The position numbers and the translations under genes were made by a program. Source: Flavobacteriaceae bacterium (GTDB taxonomy: Bacteria > Bacteroidota > Bacteroidia > Flavobacteriales > Flavobacteriaceae). From it: a stretch of DNA of 64,000 nt. The stretch lies in assembly GCA_020854235.1 (NCBI GenBank), contig JADZFW010000018.1, positions 1 to 64,000 on the forward strand. Reading direction: 5' to 3'. Under the pieces are notes generated by a model that did no database searches, was not told where the DNA came from, and saw only the letters and a list, made by a program, of their open reading frames with translations. Below are positions 26,397-35,452 of this stretch, one piece after another (the stretch's first letter is position 1; each line of letters starts with the position of its first letter).

Positions 26397-27200
26397 ATGT
26401 TACAAGATCACGAAATTGATTACAAAGTAATCGGAGAAGAAATGCAATTGGTCGAAATCGAACTCGATCCTCAAGAAACCGTCATTGCCGAAGCAGGTTC
26501 TTTTATGTATATGAAAGATGGTATCGTTATGCAAACTATTTTTGGAGATGGCTCTCGCAAAAGTGAAGGCGATGGTTTGTTTGGCAAACTTATAGGTGCC
26601 GGAAAACGACTGCTTACCGGTGAAAGTTTGTTTATGACTGCCTTTACCAATACCAGCATGGGTAAATCTCAAGTAGCTTTTGCTTCGCCATATCCAGGCA
26701 AAATTATTCCGGTAAATTTAATGGAACACGGCGGAAAAATAGTTTGTCAAAAAGACACTTTCCTATGTGCAGCCAAAGGAGTAGAAGTAGGAATTGAATT
26801 TCAACGTCGCCTTGGAACCGGTCTTTTTGGTGGAGAAGGTTTTATCATGCAAAAGTTAGAAGGCGATGGCATGGCTTTCATGCATGCCGGTGGTCATGTG
26901 ATGGAACGTACTTTGAATGCCGGAGAAACATTACGCATCGATACCGGTTGTGTGGTAGGTTATACAAAAGACATTCAATATGATATTGAAATGGTAAAAG
27001 GTGTCAAAAATGTATTGTTTGGAGGAGAAGGTATGTTTTACGCTACTTTAAAAGGTCCCGGAAAAGTATGGTTGCAAACGCTTCCTATTTCCCGATTGGC
27101 AGGTAGAATCTTACAATATGCCCCACAAAGAGGCGGCTCAAAAGAAGAAGGTAGTTTGCTGGGCGGTTTGGGTCGTATATTGGATGGAGATAATAGATAG
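26397..27200 (+). CDS. TIGR00266/AIM24 family protein
   Basis: 267 residues of the family related to yeast AIM24, built of glycine-rich beta strands. Seen: [20 protein letters not shown] near the start, the repeated [19 protein letters not shown] and [20 protein letters not shown]. Molecular function is not established. It converges on the DUF1501 gene with a 15-bp gap. Confidence 0.88.
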   Translation: MLQDHEIDYKVIGEEMQLVEIELDPQETVIAEAGSFMYMKDGIVMQTIFGDGSRKSEGDGLFGKLIGAGKRLLTGESLFMTAFTNTSMGKSQVAFASPYPGKIIPVNLMEHGGKIVCQKDTFLCAAKGVEVGIEFQRRLGTGLFGGEGFIMQKLEGDGMAFMHAGGHVMERTLNAGETLRIDTGCVVGYTKDIQYDIEMVKGVKNVLFGGEGMFYATLKGPGKVWLQTLPISRLAGRILQYAPQRGGSKEEGSLLGGLGRILDGDNR

Positions 27201-27215
27201 TCAGTTAGTTCTAGT

Positions 27216-28385
27216 CTAAAACAACCCATTTAAAGCAGGTTGCGAAATCCCGATTTGGGAAGGATCAAAATTAAATTTGGAAGTCAGTAAATTGGCATAT
27301 AGACTTCTAAAATCAATTTGGAATTTCAAATCTCCTTGATCCAAATCTTCCAAATCGGGATTTGTTCCTATCACTTTTCCCTGATTTTTTCCACCAATGA
27401 CAAATACAGGTGCAGCTGTTCCATGATCAGTGCCTTTGCCATTGTCTTGTACTCTTCTGCCAAATTCAGAGAAAATTACCACAGTCACATTAGATAAGAG
27501 ATTGGCTTGAATCAAGTCTTCACAAAAGGTATAAACAGCGTCGTTGAGTTCGGTTAATTTATTGTTTTGTATGGTCAATTGATTGTCGTGTGTGTCAAAA
27601 CCACTTAGCGAAGTGTAATAAATTTTGGAATTCAAATTTCCTTTGATCAAACGGCCAATCCATTGTAGATTTTTACCTAATCCCGTTTTGGGATATGTTT
27701 TCTCATCGGTTGAATTTTCCAATGCCTTTTGAATTTCCTCGGAACCTTCCTGTATTGAATGAGCAATTTTTCTCACAAAATCCAACTGAGGATTGTCGGA
27801 TAATTTGGTTTCAGCGGTATTTTCAGATTTTACCTTAAATCTTCCCGGATCTTTTAACGTAATGCAATGTGGATTGCTTCCTTTTAAAGCTAAGTTGTCT
27901 ATATTGTCTATATTTACTGCAGCCGTTGGTTGATTAGAGGTGCATTGCAAATCCAAAAACCGACCCAACCAGCCTTCATTTATATATTGTTGTGCTCCAC
28001 TGGCCGTTTGCCATATCTCCTGACTTCTAAAATGCGATCGATTGGGTTCGGGGTAACCCACATTTTGTAGAATACTAAGCAAACCCTTTTGTTGCAAAGT
28101 GCCGAAATCCTTCAAAGCCGGATGAAATCCCATGCCTTTATTTTTCCCGATGATTTGATCTTTGGAGATGGCAATATTTGGTCGCATTGCATAATACAAT
28201 GGATTTTCATAGGGTATAAAGGTATTCAAACCGTCATTGCCTCCATTGAGTTGGATAAAAAGAATGCATGATTCAGTGGAAAGCTCCATCCGTTGTGAAC
28301 CAAAGGCATATAAGAATTGGGGTAGTACTAATAATCCACCGGTATAGGTTCCGGTAAGAGATAAGAAATTTCTGCGGTTCATCAT
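27216..28385 (-). CDS. DUF1501 family protein, probable Tat substrate
   Basis: 389 residues. The N-terminus has MNRRNFLSLTG followed by a hydrophobic stretch, a Tat-type signal, so it would be exported folded. The rest has an alkaline-phosphatase-like fold signature: LFIQLNGGNDGLNTFIPY near 43, FSEFGRRVQDNGKGTDHG, then AAPVFVIGG. DUF1501 proteins are sulfatase/phosphatase-like with unknown substrates. It starts 2 bp after the DUF1800 gene, the usual partner. Confidence 0.9.
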   Translation of the reverse strand: MMNRRNFLSLTGTYTGGLLVLPQFLYAFGSQRMELSTESCILFIQLNGGNDGLNTFIPYENPLYYAMRPNIAISKDQIIGKNKGMGFHPALKDFGTLQQKGLLSILQNVGYPEPNRSHFRSQEIWQTASGAQQYINEGWLGRFLDLQCTSNQPTAAVNIDNIDNLALKGSNPHCITLKDPGRFKVKSENTAETKLSDNPQLDFVRKIAHSIQEGSEEIQKALENSTDEKTYPKTGLGKNLQWIGRLIKGNLNSKIYYTSLSGFDTHDNQLTIQNNKLTELNDAVYTFCEDLIQANLLSNVTVVIFSEFGRRVQDNGKGTDHGTAAPVFVIGGKNQGKVIGTNPDLEDLDQGDLKFQIDFRSLYANLLTSKFNFDPSQIGISQPALNGLF

Positions 28386-28387
28386 TT

Positions 28388-29776
28388 TTATAGAATTTGG
28401 AATTCGGGAGTTTGAGTGATAAAATGAAACAACCGCATGATGACTTCATCCGCATTAGGGCTGTATGGGTCAAAATCGTATTTGAGCATTTGTTCCAAAT
28501 CTTGCTGCATATTTTCATCAACTTGAAACAAAAGTCTATCCGTAAAGGACTGAATGATGGTATTGGGTTTGGATTTCTTATCCCAATTCAATTGGACGTT
28601 TACCGTTTCTACGTCAATTTCAATATCTTCCAAGCTGTCTTTCAAACCCTTGAATTTGAGATTTTTGCCTTGACACCACAGATCGGAAGCTTTATTTCTC
28701 TGTAAATACGTTTGTGATGTCAACCAGGAATTTCCACCTTCCCATCCTTTTACATTGGGTGGATTGAATAAATCCATGTCTTGTTGTCTTAAAAAAAATA
28801 GAATAGCTTCATCAGAAACCGGTTGTAATTGCAGTTCATTTGCCAATTGTAAAATGTAAACCAATGGATCTTTAATTTTACGACCTTGTATATCTTTTTC
28901 GTATTCTTCGGTAAAAATTTTGAGAAGTAAAGGCTTGATTTCAAAATTTTGGGTTCTAAAAAAGTCGCCATAATACTGTACTAATTTTTCATCGGGTTGA
29001 TCGTACAAAAACCATTGTAGAATTTTACGGGTTATCAGATATGGAATTTGAGGTTGTTCAAAAATTTGATCTATCAACTCTTCAACTTTAAAATGTCCTT
29101 TTTTCCCCAAGTATTCTATGGTTTCATTTACCTCCAATGGTTTTCTGTACATGGCTTTATCTTCTCCCAAATTGAGACCTGCTAAAGCTTTTGCCCCATT
29201 TTTAACGTCAAGTTCGGTGTAATTTCCAATCCCCAAGGTAAACAATTCCAACAACTCCCGACTTAAATTTTCATTGAGATTGTCTTTTTTATTGTCCACA
29301 TTGTCTAGGTACTTTACCATCGCATTGGTTTGGATGATTTTTTTGGTCAACTCTTTAAAATTGCCAAAAGCATTTTCATTTAAAACAGTATAATGCTGGT
29401 AGATCCAATAATTAACTTTGACTTTTTGGGCACTTGAAACAAAGTGATTGTGCCAAAAAACAACCATCTTTTCTCTCAATGGCCATTCGCTGGTTCTGAT
29501 GCTTTGAAGCCACCATTTTTTGAGTTGGAAGTGATTGTAAATTTGTTTTTTGAGTATTTTTTTTTGTTCTTTTTCGTCTGCATTTTTGATTTCTTGCCTC
29601 AGATTTTTTAAATCGGCTAAAGTATGTGGTTCATCCCTGAGGAAAGCGGGCATTTTAGGGGCAATGGAGAAAGAAAGAGATTGGGAGATGAAGGTGTTGA
29701 AACCCAATTTTTGAATTTGAACCGATTGTTGAGCTGAAAAACCTAGTCTTAAAGACCACAAGACATTTTTTTGCAT
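28388..29776 (-). CDS. DUF1800 family protein
   Basis: 462 residues, mostly helical. Family marks are NLNENLSRELLELFTLGIGN, the ALAGLNL segment and VKGWEGGNSWLTSQTYLQRN near the C-terminus. DUF1800 genes nearly always precede DUF1501 genes, as here with a 2-bp gap, and the pair is thought to act outside the cytoplasm. No signal peptide is obvious on this protein. Function unknown. Confidence 0.9.
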   Translation of the reverse strand: MQKNVLWSLRLGFSAQQSVQIQKLGFNTFISQSLSFSIAPKMPAFLRDEPHTLADLKNLRQEIKNADEKEQKKILKKQIYNHFQLKKWWLQSIRTSEWPLREKMVVFWHNHFVSSAQKVKVNYWIYQHYTVLNENAFGNFKELTKKIIQTNAMVKYLDNVDNKKDNLNENLSRELLELFTLGIGNYTELDVKNGAKALAGLNLGEDKAMYRKPLEVNETIEYLGKKGHFKVEELIDQIFEQPQIPYLITRKILQWFLYDQPDEKLVQYYGDFFRTQNFEIKPLLLKIFTEEYEKDIQGRKIKDPLVYILQLANELQLQPVSDEAILFFLRQQDMDLFNPPNVKGWEGGNSWLTSQTYLQRNKASDLWCQGKNLKFKGLKDSLEDIEIDVETVNVQLNWDKKSKPNTIIQSFTDRLLFQVDENMQQDLEQMLKYDFDPYSPNADEVIMRLFHFITQTPEFQIL

Positions 29777-29836
29777 AATCTGATTGATAAATGGCGGTTA
29801 GACTATACAACAAACGTAAAGTTTAAGGCTATGGTA

Positions 29837-30595
29837 TCAATTCTTTTTGCAATAGGGAAGAAGTTCTCCGGGAGCCAATCTATAAGCTTCAAAAAGTTCG
29901 GGAGTGAGCTTTTGGGCATAGTCCACAACTTCTACTTCAAATCCTACCGTTTTTAATTTATCAAAATAATCGCGACCATAAACTCTTACATGATCATATT
30001 GTCCAAAGTGTATGGCTCTTTCTTTTGGGTCGGTGATACTGAAATCTTCGTAGGATTCAGCCCTATTCAGATCTTGGGGAATTTGAAAAATACCCCAACC
30101 TCCCTTTTTTAGGACTCTATACAATTCATGCATGGCTTTTTGATCGTCGATGACGTGTTCCAATACATGATTGCAAAAAATTACATCAAAATGTTCATCC
30201 TCAAAAGGCATGTTAGTAATGTCGGCTTTAACATCTGCAAGTGGTGAATATAAATCGGCAGTGATGTAATCTAGGTTTTTTTGAGATTTGAAACGATGGT
30301 AAAAAGCTTGTTCGGGCGCAATGTGCAACACCTTCAAAGGGTCTTTAAAAAAGTTGGTTTCATTTTTTAGAAACAGCCACATCAAGCGATGTCTTTCCAA
30401 TGATAATGTCCCGGGAGCCAAAGCATTTTCTCTTTTGACTTGATACCCATAAGGTAAAAACTTGCGGTACGATTTGCTGTCAATAGGATCGGTAAATCGT
30501 TTGCCTTTATACCAAAACACCAAAAAAGGTCTGAGCCAATAACTGGCTTTGATTAAAAATTCGCGAGGAATGGTGTTGAGAATAATTTTGATCAT
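29837..30595 (-). CDS. class I SAM-dependent methyltransferase
   Basis: 252 residues with a methyltransferase-11 core: VLHIAPEQAFYHRF in place of the glycine-rich loop, ITADLYSPLADVKADIT (acidic end of the second strand), then FEDEHFDVIFCNHVLEHVID. The substrate is unknown. Motif I lacks the usual GxGxG, as seen in some Bacteroidota relatives. It follows map by 9 bp in the same direction. Confidence 0.85.
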   Translation of the reverse strand: MIKIILNTIPREFLIKASYWLRPFLVFWYKGKRFTDPIDSKSYRKFLPYGYQVKRENALAPGTLSLERHRLMWLFLKNETNFFKDPLKVLHIAPEQAFYHRFKSQKNLDYITADLYSPLADVKADITNMPFEDEHFDVIFCNHVLEHVIDDQKAMHELYRVLKKGGWGIFQIPQDLNRAESYEDFSITDPKERAIHFGQYDHVRVYGRDYFDKLKTVGFEVEVVDYAQKLTPELFEAYRLAPGELLPYCKKN

Positions 30596-30604
30596 GTTAT
30601 ATGA

Positions 30605-31408
30605 CTAGGGTCTAAATTCTTGTTCTTCATCGCTTTTGATTCCCAAGGCATCATAGATGTATTGGAAAGTAGAAAGCAATTGGGGTTTGCCATTGACAAT
30701 AGCGACATCGTGTTCAAAGTGAGCACTGGGTTTGCGATCTCTTGTGAGAATCGTCCATCCATCGCGAAGTTGGTCGATTTTATGGGTTCCCATATTGATC
30801 ATGGGTTCGATAGCCACGACCATACCTTCTACAAACATTTTACCTCTACCTCTTTTCCCATAATTGGGCATTTGCGGATCTTCATGCATTTTGGTCCCCA
30901 ATCCATGACCTACCAATTCTCTCACTACACCATAACCGTGTTTTTCTACGTGATGTTGAATGGCATAGCCCACATCTTCCACCCGATTGCCGGCTTTGAA
31001 TTCTCTAATGCCCATGTATAGGCTTTCTTTGGTGATGTCCAAGAGTTTTTTTACTTCAGTAGTAACTTCGCCTACTTCAAATGTATAGGCATGATCTCCG
31101 TAAAATCCATTTTTCAAAACACCGCAATCAATAGAGATGATGTCCCCGTTTTCCAATGGTTTGTCATTGGGAATACCGTGCACTACTTGAGCATTGGGAC
31201 TCATACACAAAGTGTTGGGAAAATCATATAGTCCTAAAAATCCAGGGATAGCTCCGTGATCACGGATGAAAGTTTCGGCCAATTTATCTAAGTATAAAGT
31301 GGTAACACCCGGTTTGACTTCTTGTGCCAAAATGCCCAAAGTTTTGGAAACCAGCAAAGCACTTTCGCGCATCAGCTCGATTTCCTCTCGGGTTTTTATT
31401 TTAATCAT
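30605..31408 (-). CDS. map: methionine aminopeptidase, type I
   Basis: 267 residues from MIKIKTREEIELM; an ATG 24 bp earlier overlaps the promoter. The metal ligands are visible: Asp in SIDCGV and GDHAYTF, His in GHGLGTKMHEDP, Glu in AIEPMIN, Glu in HFEHDVAI. It removes N-terminal Met from nascent proteins. Its upstream region holds a -7 box (31430-31437) and a 7-bp repeat array (31448-31478). Confidence 0.95.
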   Translation of the reverse strand: MIKIKTREEIELMRESALLVSKTLGILAQEVKPGVTTLYLDKLAETFIRDHGAIPGFLGLYDFPNTLCMSPNAQVVHGIPNDKPLENGDIISIDCGVLKNGFYGDHAYTFEVGEVTTEVKKLLDITKESLYMGIREFKAGNRVEDVGYAIQHHVEKHGYGVVRELVGHGLGTKMHEDPQMPNYGKRGRGKMFVEGMVVAIEPMINMGTHKIDQLRDGWTILTRDRKPSAHFEHDVAIVNGKPQLLSTFQYIYDALGIKSDEEQEFRP

Positions 31409-31429
31409 GAACGATATTTTAATTTTTGG

Positions 31430-31437
31430 CAAAGATA
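31430..31437 (-). promoter_or_regulatory. -7 box of map
   Basis: TATCTTTG on the minus strand. The TTTC units of the adjacent 7-bp array lie 13 and 20 bp upstream and could stand in for the -33 TTTG. Confidence 0.55.
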
Positions 31438-31447
31438 GTATTTGATT

Positions 31448-31478
31448 TTAGAAATTAGAAATTAGAAATTAGAAATTA
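31448..31478. repeat. 7-bp tandem array (TTAGAAA) upstream of map
   Basis: Four perfect TTAGAAA units plus TTA. Read in the direction of map it is (TTTCTAA)n, the same heptamer and the same orientation relative to the gene as the array before tRNA-Arg (52401-52446). Confidence 0.95.
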
Positions 31479-31662
31479 TATAGTGGGTTTTTGTTAGATT
31501 GAAACCATATTTCAATGGGTATATGCTACTTGGAATAAAATGAATCATTAAAACATTATACTAAGCAAAAAAAGCAAGTTGGTACCATGTAAATTATTTC
31601 AAATTCGTAAAAAATATTTATGAAACATGACTTTTTTCATTATTTTCAGCTTGAAACGGTTG

Positions 31663-31670
31663 TATTTTTG
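31663..31670 (+). promoter_or_regulatory. -7 box of the CoA-transferase gene
   Basis: TATTTTTG lies 15 bp before the ATG at 31686 and inside the longer frame from 31620, which supports the shorter protein. No convincing -33 element. Confidence 0.45.
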
Positions 31671-31685
31671 CCGAAAATTAAATTT

Positions 31686-32957
31686 ATGTACCAATCCAAG
31701 TCGCCCGAAAACGCGGTTAAAATCATAAAATCCAACGACAGAGTATTCGTTCAGATGGGAGCTGCTGCACCTCAAACCTTGATCAAAGCCATGACTGCTA
31801 GATTTGAGGAATTGAGAAATGTGGAAGTTTGCCACTTGCATACAGAAGGCATTGCGCCTTACGCCAATCCTGATTTGAGAGAGAGTTTTCACGTCAATTC
31901 ATTTTTTGTAGGTGGTAATATTAGACATACATTGGCTGCCGGAAATGGGTCTTATACGCCGGTTTTTTTTAGTGAATTGCCCTATTTGTTTAAGAATAGA
32001 GTTTTGAATATAGATGTAGCTCTTATTCAGGTTTCTCCACCCGATAAACATGGGTATTGTTCTCTAGGTGTTACGATAGGTGAAACATTGGCTGCAATTG
32101 ACAATGCCAAGCATGTCATAGCTCAGATCAATCCTAGAATGCCTCGTACGCATGGTGCCGGAATTATTCATATTTCCGAATTGGATAGTTTTGTGGAAGT
32201 GGTTGATGAATTGCCCGAACATCAATTACATGCGCCTAGTGAAATCGAACAACGTATCGGAGATCATATTGCCAATATGATTGAAGATGAAAGCACCTTG
32301 CAAATGGGTGTAGGCAATATCCCCAATGCCGTTTTATCCAGATTGCACAATCATAAAAATCTCGGGTTACATACTGAAATGTTTTCCGATGGTGTGATTG
32401 ATTTAATATTGAAAGATGTCATCAATGGCAATTTTAAAGGCATAAATCCCGGCAGAGCTTTAGCCACTTTTTTAATGGGTTCGCGCCGACTTTACGATTA
32501 TGTAGACGACAATCCATTTGTAGAAATGCGTGAAGTGGACTATGTCAATGACATTCACAATATTCGTCAAAATCCTAAAATGGTTGCCATCAATTCTGCG
32601 ATTGAAGTAGACGCAACGGGTCAAGTTTGTGCTGATTCCATCGGTACTAAAATATACAGTGGAGTAGGAGGACAGATGGATTTTATAAGAGGAGCTTCTT
32701 TGAGTAAAGGAGGAAAAGCCATTATCGCTTTGCCTTCTACTACAAACAAAGGAGAAAGTAAAATCGTATCTTTCCTAAAGCCGGGTGCAGGTGTAGTTAC
32801 TACGCGTGCGCATGTTCATTATGTGGTAACAGAATATGGAGTAGCTGATTTATATGGAAAAACCATCGAACAAAGAGCCAAAGCCTTGGCTGAGATTGCA
32901 CATCCCAATTTCAGGGAACAAATATTAAAAGATTATTTTGATAATAAGGTTAGTTAA
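31686..32957 (+). CDS. acetyl-CoA hydrolase/CoA-transferase family protein
   Basis: 423 residues from MYQSKSPENAVKII. It belongs to the Cat1/4-hydroxybutyrate CoA-transferase family: GVGNIPNAVLSRL, LHTEMFSDGVIDL (with the catalytic Glu region) and the C-terminal EYGVADLYGKTIEQRAKALA are typical. It moves CoA between acetyl-CoA and short carboxylates or hydrolyses acetyl-CoA; which one is not decidable here. It is a single gene ending before a bidirectional terminator. Confidence 0.92.
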   Translation: MYQSKSPENAVKIIKSNDRVFVQMGAAAPQTLIKAMTARFEELRNVEVCHLHTEGIAPYANPDLRESFHVNSFFVGGNIRHTLAAGNGSYTPVFFSELPYLFKNRVLNIDVALIQVSPPDKHGYCSLGVTIGETLAAIDNAKHVIAQINPRMPRTHGAGIIHISELDSFVEVVDELPEHQLHAPSEIEQRIGDHIANMIEDESTLQMGVGNIPNAVLSRLHNHKNLGLHTEMFSDGVIDLILKDVINGNFKGINPGRALATFLMGSRRLYDYVDDNPFVEMREVDYVNDIHNIRQNPKMVAINSAIEVDATGQVCADSIGTKIYSGVGGQMDFIRGASLSKGGKAIIALPSTTNKGESKIVSFLKPGAGVVTTRAHVHYVVTEYGVADLYGKTIEQRAKALAEIAHPNFREQILKDYFDNKVS

Positions 32958-32992
32958 TTTTGTTTGTCGCCTTCCCCTCTAGATTTAAAAAG

Positions 32993-33030
32993 AAAAAACC
33001 TCGTTTCGTAAGAAACGAGGTTTTTTTAAA
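32993..33030. terminator. bidirectional terminator
   Basis: A 15-bp stem, from AAAAAACCTCGTTTC (32993-33007) and its complement at 33012-33026, closes a GTAA loop. Each strand ends in a T-run. It serves the rightward CoA-transferase and the leftward ferredoxin. Confidence 0.9.
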
Positions 33031-33056
33031 ATTGTAATAGATATACAACTGAATAA

Positions 33057-33407
33057 TTATCCGTGTAACCAAGCTTTTTTAGCCATTAGTTGCTCTTCAG
33101 TTTCTTTGAAATCGTTGTCTGGTACGCAAGCGTCAACTGGACAAACAGAAGCACACTGTGGTTCATCGTGGAAACCTTTACATTCAGTACATTTATCAGT
33201 AACGATAAAATAGAATTCATCAGATTTTGCTTCAAATTGCTCACCAGCATCTACTTCATCACCTGAAGAAGGTAGTTTAACGGTTCCACTTAATTTGGTT
33301 CCGTCAGCATAAGAGTACTCTTGATCTGGTTCGTAGATTGCAGTGTTTGGACATTCAGATATACAAGCATCGCAGTTGATACAGTCGTCAGTTATTTTAA
33401 TTGCCAT
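33057..33407 (-). CDS. ferredoxin with two [4Fe-4S] clusters
   Basis: 116 residues. The first cluster motif is CINCDACISECP (Cys 9, 12, 15, 19). The second is CTEC-x8-CASVCPVDAC, with the eight-residue insertion typical of Allochromatium-type ferredoxins. An acidic insertion of about 45 residues lies between the two motifs. It carries electrons in the cytoplasm; the partner is unknown. A -7 box lies at 33436-33443. Confidence 0.95.
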   Translation of the reverse strand: MAIKITDDCINCDACISECPNTAIYEPDQEYSYADGTKLSGTVKLPSSGDEVDAGEQFEAKSDEFYFIVTDKCTECKGFHDEPQCASVCPVDACVPDNDFKETEEQLMAKKAWLHG

Positions 33408-33435
33408 AATGTTTCGTTTTATAAATTATTTTGTA

Positions 33436-33443
33436 CAAAAGTA
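33436..33443 (-). promoter_or_regulatory. -7 box of the ferredoxin gene
   Basis: TACTTTTG on the minus strand, 28 bp before the start codon. No good -33 element is seen. Confidence 0.5.
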
Positions 33444-33537
33444 TTTAATTTTTACTTCTTAGAAAGTTAAATTTGAAATTTAGAATGAATATAAATAAGG
33501 ATATTTATTAAGAAATATTTAATCTCTATGAATATAG

Positions 33538-33565
33538 TTTGAATGCTTATATATCCCTAACTTTG
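33538..33565 (+). promoter_or_regulatory. promoter of the mscS-type gene
   Basis: TTTG (33538-33541), 16-bp spacer, TAACTTTG (33558-33565). It overlaps a possible TTG start at 33539, which argues for the ATG at 33584. Confidence 0.6.
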
Positions 33566-33583
33566 TCACCAAAATCAATTAAA

Positions 33584-34450
33584 ATGAGGGTTGTTTTCAA
33601 TTTTTTTCTACAACTGTTTATTATCATCGCAGTTATTATTATTAAATTTTTCTATCCTGATATTTTACAGTGGACGGAGAAAAATTTAATTGTCAAAGCA
33701 ATATTCAATTTTACCATTTTTACTTTGATTGTCAATTTGGCTTCAAGGTTGGTTAAATATTACTATTCTAAAAAGTTTAAATTGCCAAAAGGAGTTAAAG
33801 ACAATGTACATTACGGAATTAGCAATATTACAACTGTTGTTTTAGGTTTGGCATTTGTGTTTAGTGTTTTTGGAGCTTTTGGAATTGAATTAAAAGAAAT
33901 AATCACATCTTTAAGTATTGTGGCGGCTGCATTAGCTATAATTTTAAAAGACTTCATCAATGATTTTTTAGTAGGATTGTATTTCAGTTTTTCAGAGGAC
34001 TTTGATATGGGTGACCATGTTAAAATTGGAGATATTAAAGGGAAGATTGTCGAAATCGGCATTCAACGCATTCGATTTCAAAATGATGACGACGACATTG
34101 TGGTTATACCCAATTCCAAGATTTATCAAACTGAAATCATCAATTACACTAAAAAAGACATTCGATTGACCAATATTGATTTTCAATTGAGTATTGATCT
34201 CATAGGTAACATTGAAAATTTGGAAAAAGAATTGATCAAAACCTTGCAAAGTTTTGATGAATATATTGAACCACAATCCTATAATCTCAAAGTAATTTCC
34301 ATCAAAAAGGATTATATCGATTTTAAATTTATATATAAAATTAAAAAATTAGATACTGATTTACAACGAACCATTAGAAAGAAAACGATTAAAGAAGTTT
34401 TCAATTATATTTCCAAAAGAAACAATCAATTGCAAAAAGAGAAAGTTTAA
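33584..34450 (+). CDS. mechanosensitive channel, MscS family
   Basis: 288 residues with three to four N-terminal membrane helices. The pore helix and following beta domain are recognisable: SIVAAALAIILKDFINDFLV then FDMGDHVKIGDIKGKIVEIG. It opens under membrane tension to release solutes. The short form without a large N-terminal extension is typical of small MscS proteins. It ends before a bidirectional terminator shared with the zinc peptidase gene. Confidence 0.93.
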   Translation: MRVVFNFFLQLFIIIAVIIIKFFYPDILQWTEKNLIVKAIFNFTIFTLIVNLASRLVKYYYSKKFKLPKGVKDNVHYGISNITTVVLGLAFVFSVFGAFGIELKEIITSLSIVAAALAIILKDFINDFLVGLYFSFSEDFDMGDHVKIGDIKGKIVEIGIQRIRFQNDDDDIVVIPNSKIYQTEIINYTKKDIRLTNIDFQLSIDLIGNIENLEKELIKTLQSFDEYIEPQSYNLKVISIKKDYIDFKFIYKIKKLDTDLQRTIRKKTIKEVFNYISKRNNQLQKEKV

Positions 34451-34469
34451 GTCAAGATTAAGATTTTTA

Positions 34470-34505
34470 TAAAAAAAAGAGCCATCGTAGAATGGCTCTT
34501 TTTTA
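34470..34505. terminator. bidirectional terminator
   Basis: AAGAGCCAT (34478-34486) pairs with ATGGCTCTT (34492-34500), flanked by A-run and T-run. It separates convergent mscS-type and zinc-peptidase genes. Confidence 0.85.
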
Positions 34506-34523
34506 TTTATTTTTATGAGGCTA

Positions 34524-35201
34524 TTATCTTCTATTCATATAAATCATCACATAATAAAACAAGGTTGCTAAAGCTCCCACAGCAGCTACGACGTATGTTC
34601 GAGCCGCCCAATTCAAAGAATCTTTGGCGCCTGCCAATTCTTGTGAAGTAACCATATTTTTATTTTCCAGCCAAGCCAAAGCTCTGTTACTAGCATCATA
34701 TTCAACCGGTAAAGTCACGAAAGTGAATACGACTGAAACTGCAAAAAACAAAATGCCCAACAGAAGTAAACTTGGAAAAATGTTGACTAAAAGTATTCCA
34801 CCCATGATTGCAAATTGTGCAATTCTACTAGATACATTGACGGTAGGAACCATTTTGGAGCGAAATTGCAACCATGAATAAGCCTGAGCATGTTGAACTG
34901 CGTGACCTACTTCGTGAGCTGCAACAGCTGCTGCAGCTGCATTTCTTTCCAGATAAACAGCTTCACTCAAGTTGACTGTTTTGTCTACTGGGTTGTAATG
35001 ATCAGTCAATCTTCCCGGAGTTGAGATGACTTTTACATCATAAATTTTGTGATCATAGAGCATTTTTTCTGCAATTTCTTTTCCCGACATGCCATTTTGT
35101 AAGTAAATTTTGGAATATTGTTCAAATTTACTTTTGAGACGACTTTGAACAATCCAACCAACGAGGGCAATGAGCCCAAAAATAATTAATCCGAATGCCA
35201 T
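34524..35201 (-). CDS. membrane zinc metallopeptidase, YugP family
   Basis: 225 residues. There is an N-terminal membrane helix, the zinc motif HEVGH in AAHEVGHAVQHAQAYSW, and two or three C-terminal helices. The segment DHYNPVDKTVNLSEAVYL before the zinc site is typical of the family. The protease substrate is unknown. Confidence 0.92.
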   Translation of the reverse strand: MAFGLIIFGLIALVGWIVQSRLKSKFEQYSKIYLQNGMSGKEIAEKMLYDHKIYDVKVISTPGRLTDHYNPVDKTVNLSEAVYLERNAAAAAVAAHEVGHAVQHAQAYSWLQFRSKMVPTVNVSSRIAQFAIMGGILLVNIFPSLLLLGILFFAVSVVFTFVTLPVEYDASNRALAWLENKNMVTSQELAGAKDSLNWAARTYVVAAVGALATLFYYVMIYMNRR

Positions 35202-35452
35202 ATTTTTTTGAGTTTAAAAATTAAGGTTTAAAAATAGTAAAATTTTTAATTTTGAGTTATTAAGGTATGAGAGTTTAAATTATTTCAACCAAAAATCTCA
35301 AAATTTGCTACCTTTACAGCATAAATTATTCCAAATCATTATTTCTTTTGATTTCGATTTTTTTAAGAGATAATTTTTTGTTTAAATTACAGATTTACAG
35401 ATTTTTAATTAATCTGGATTAAAAATTCAGCTTTTTATTTTCTACAGACAAA

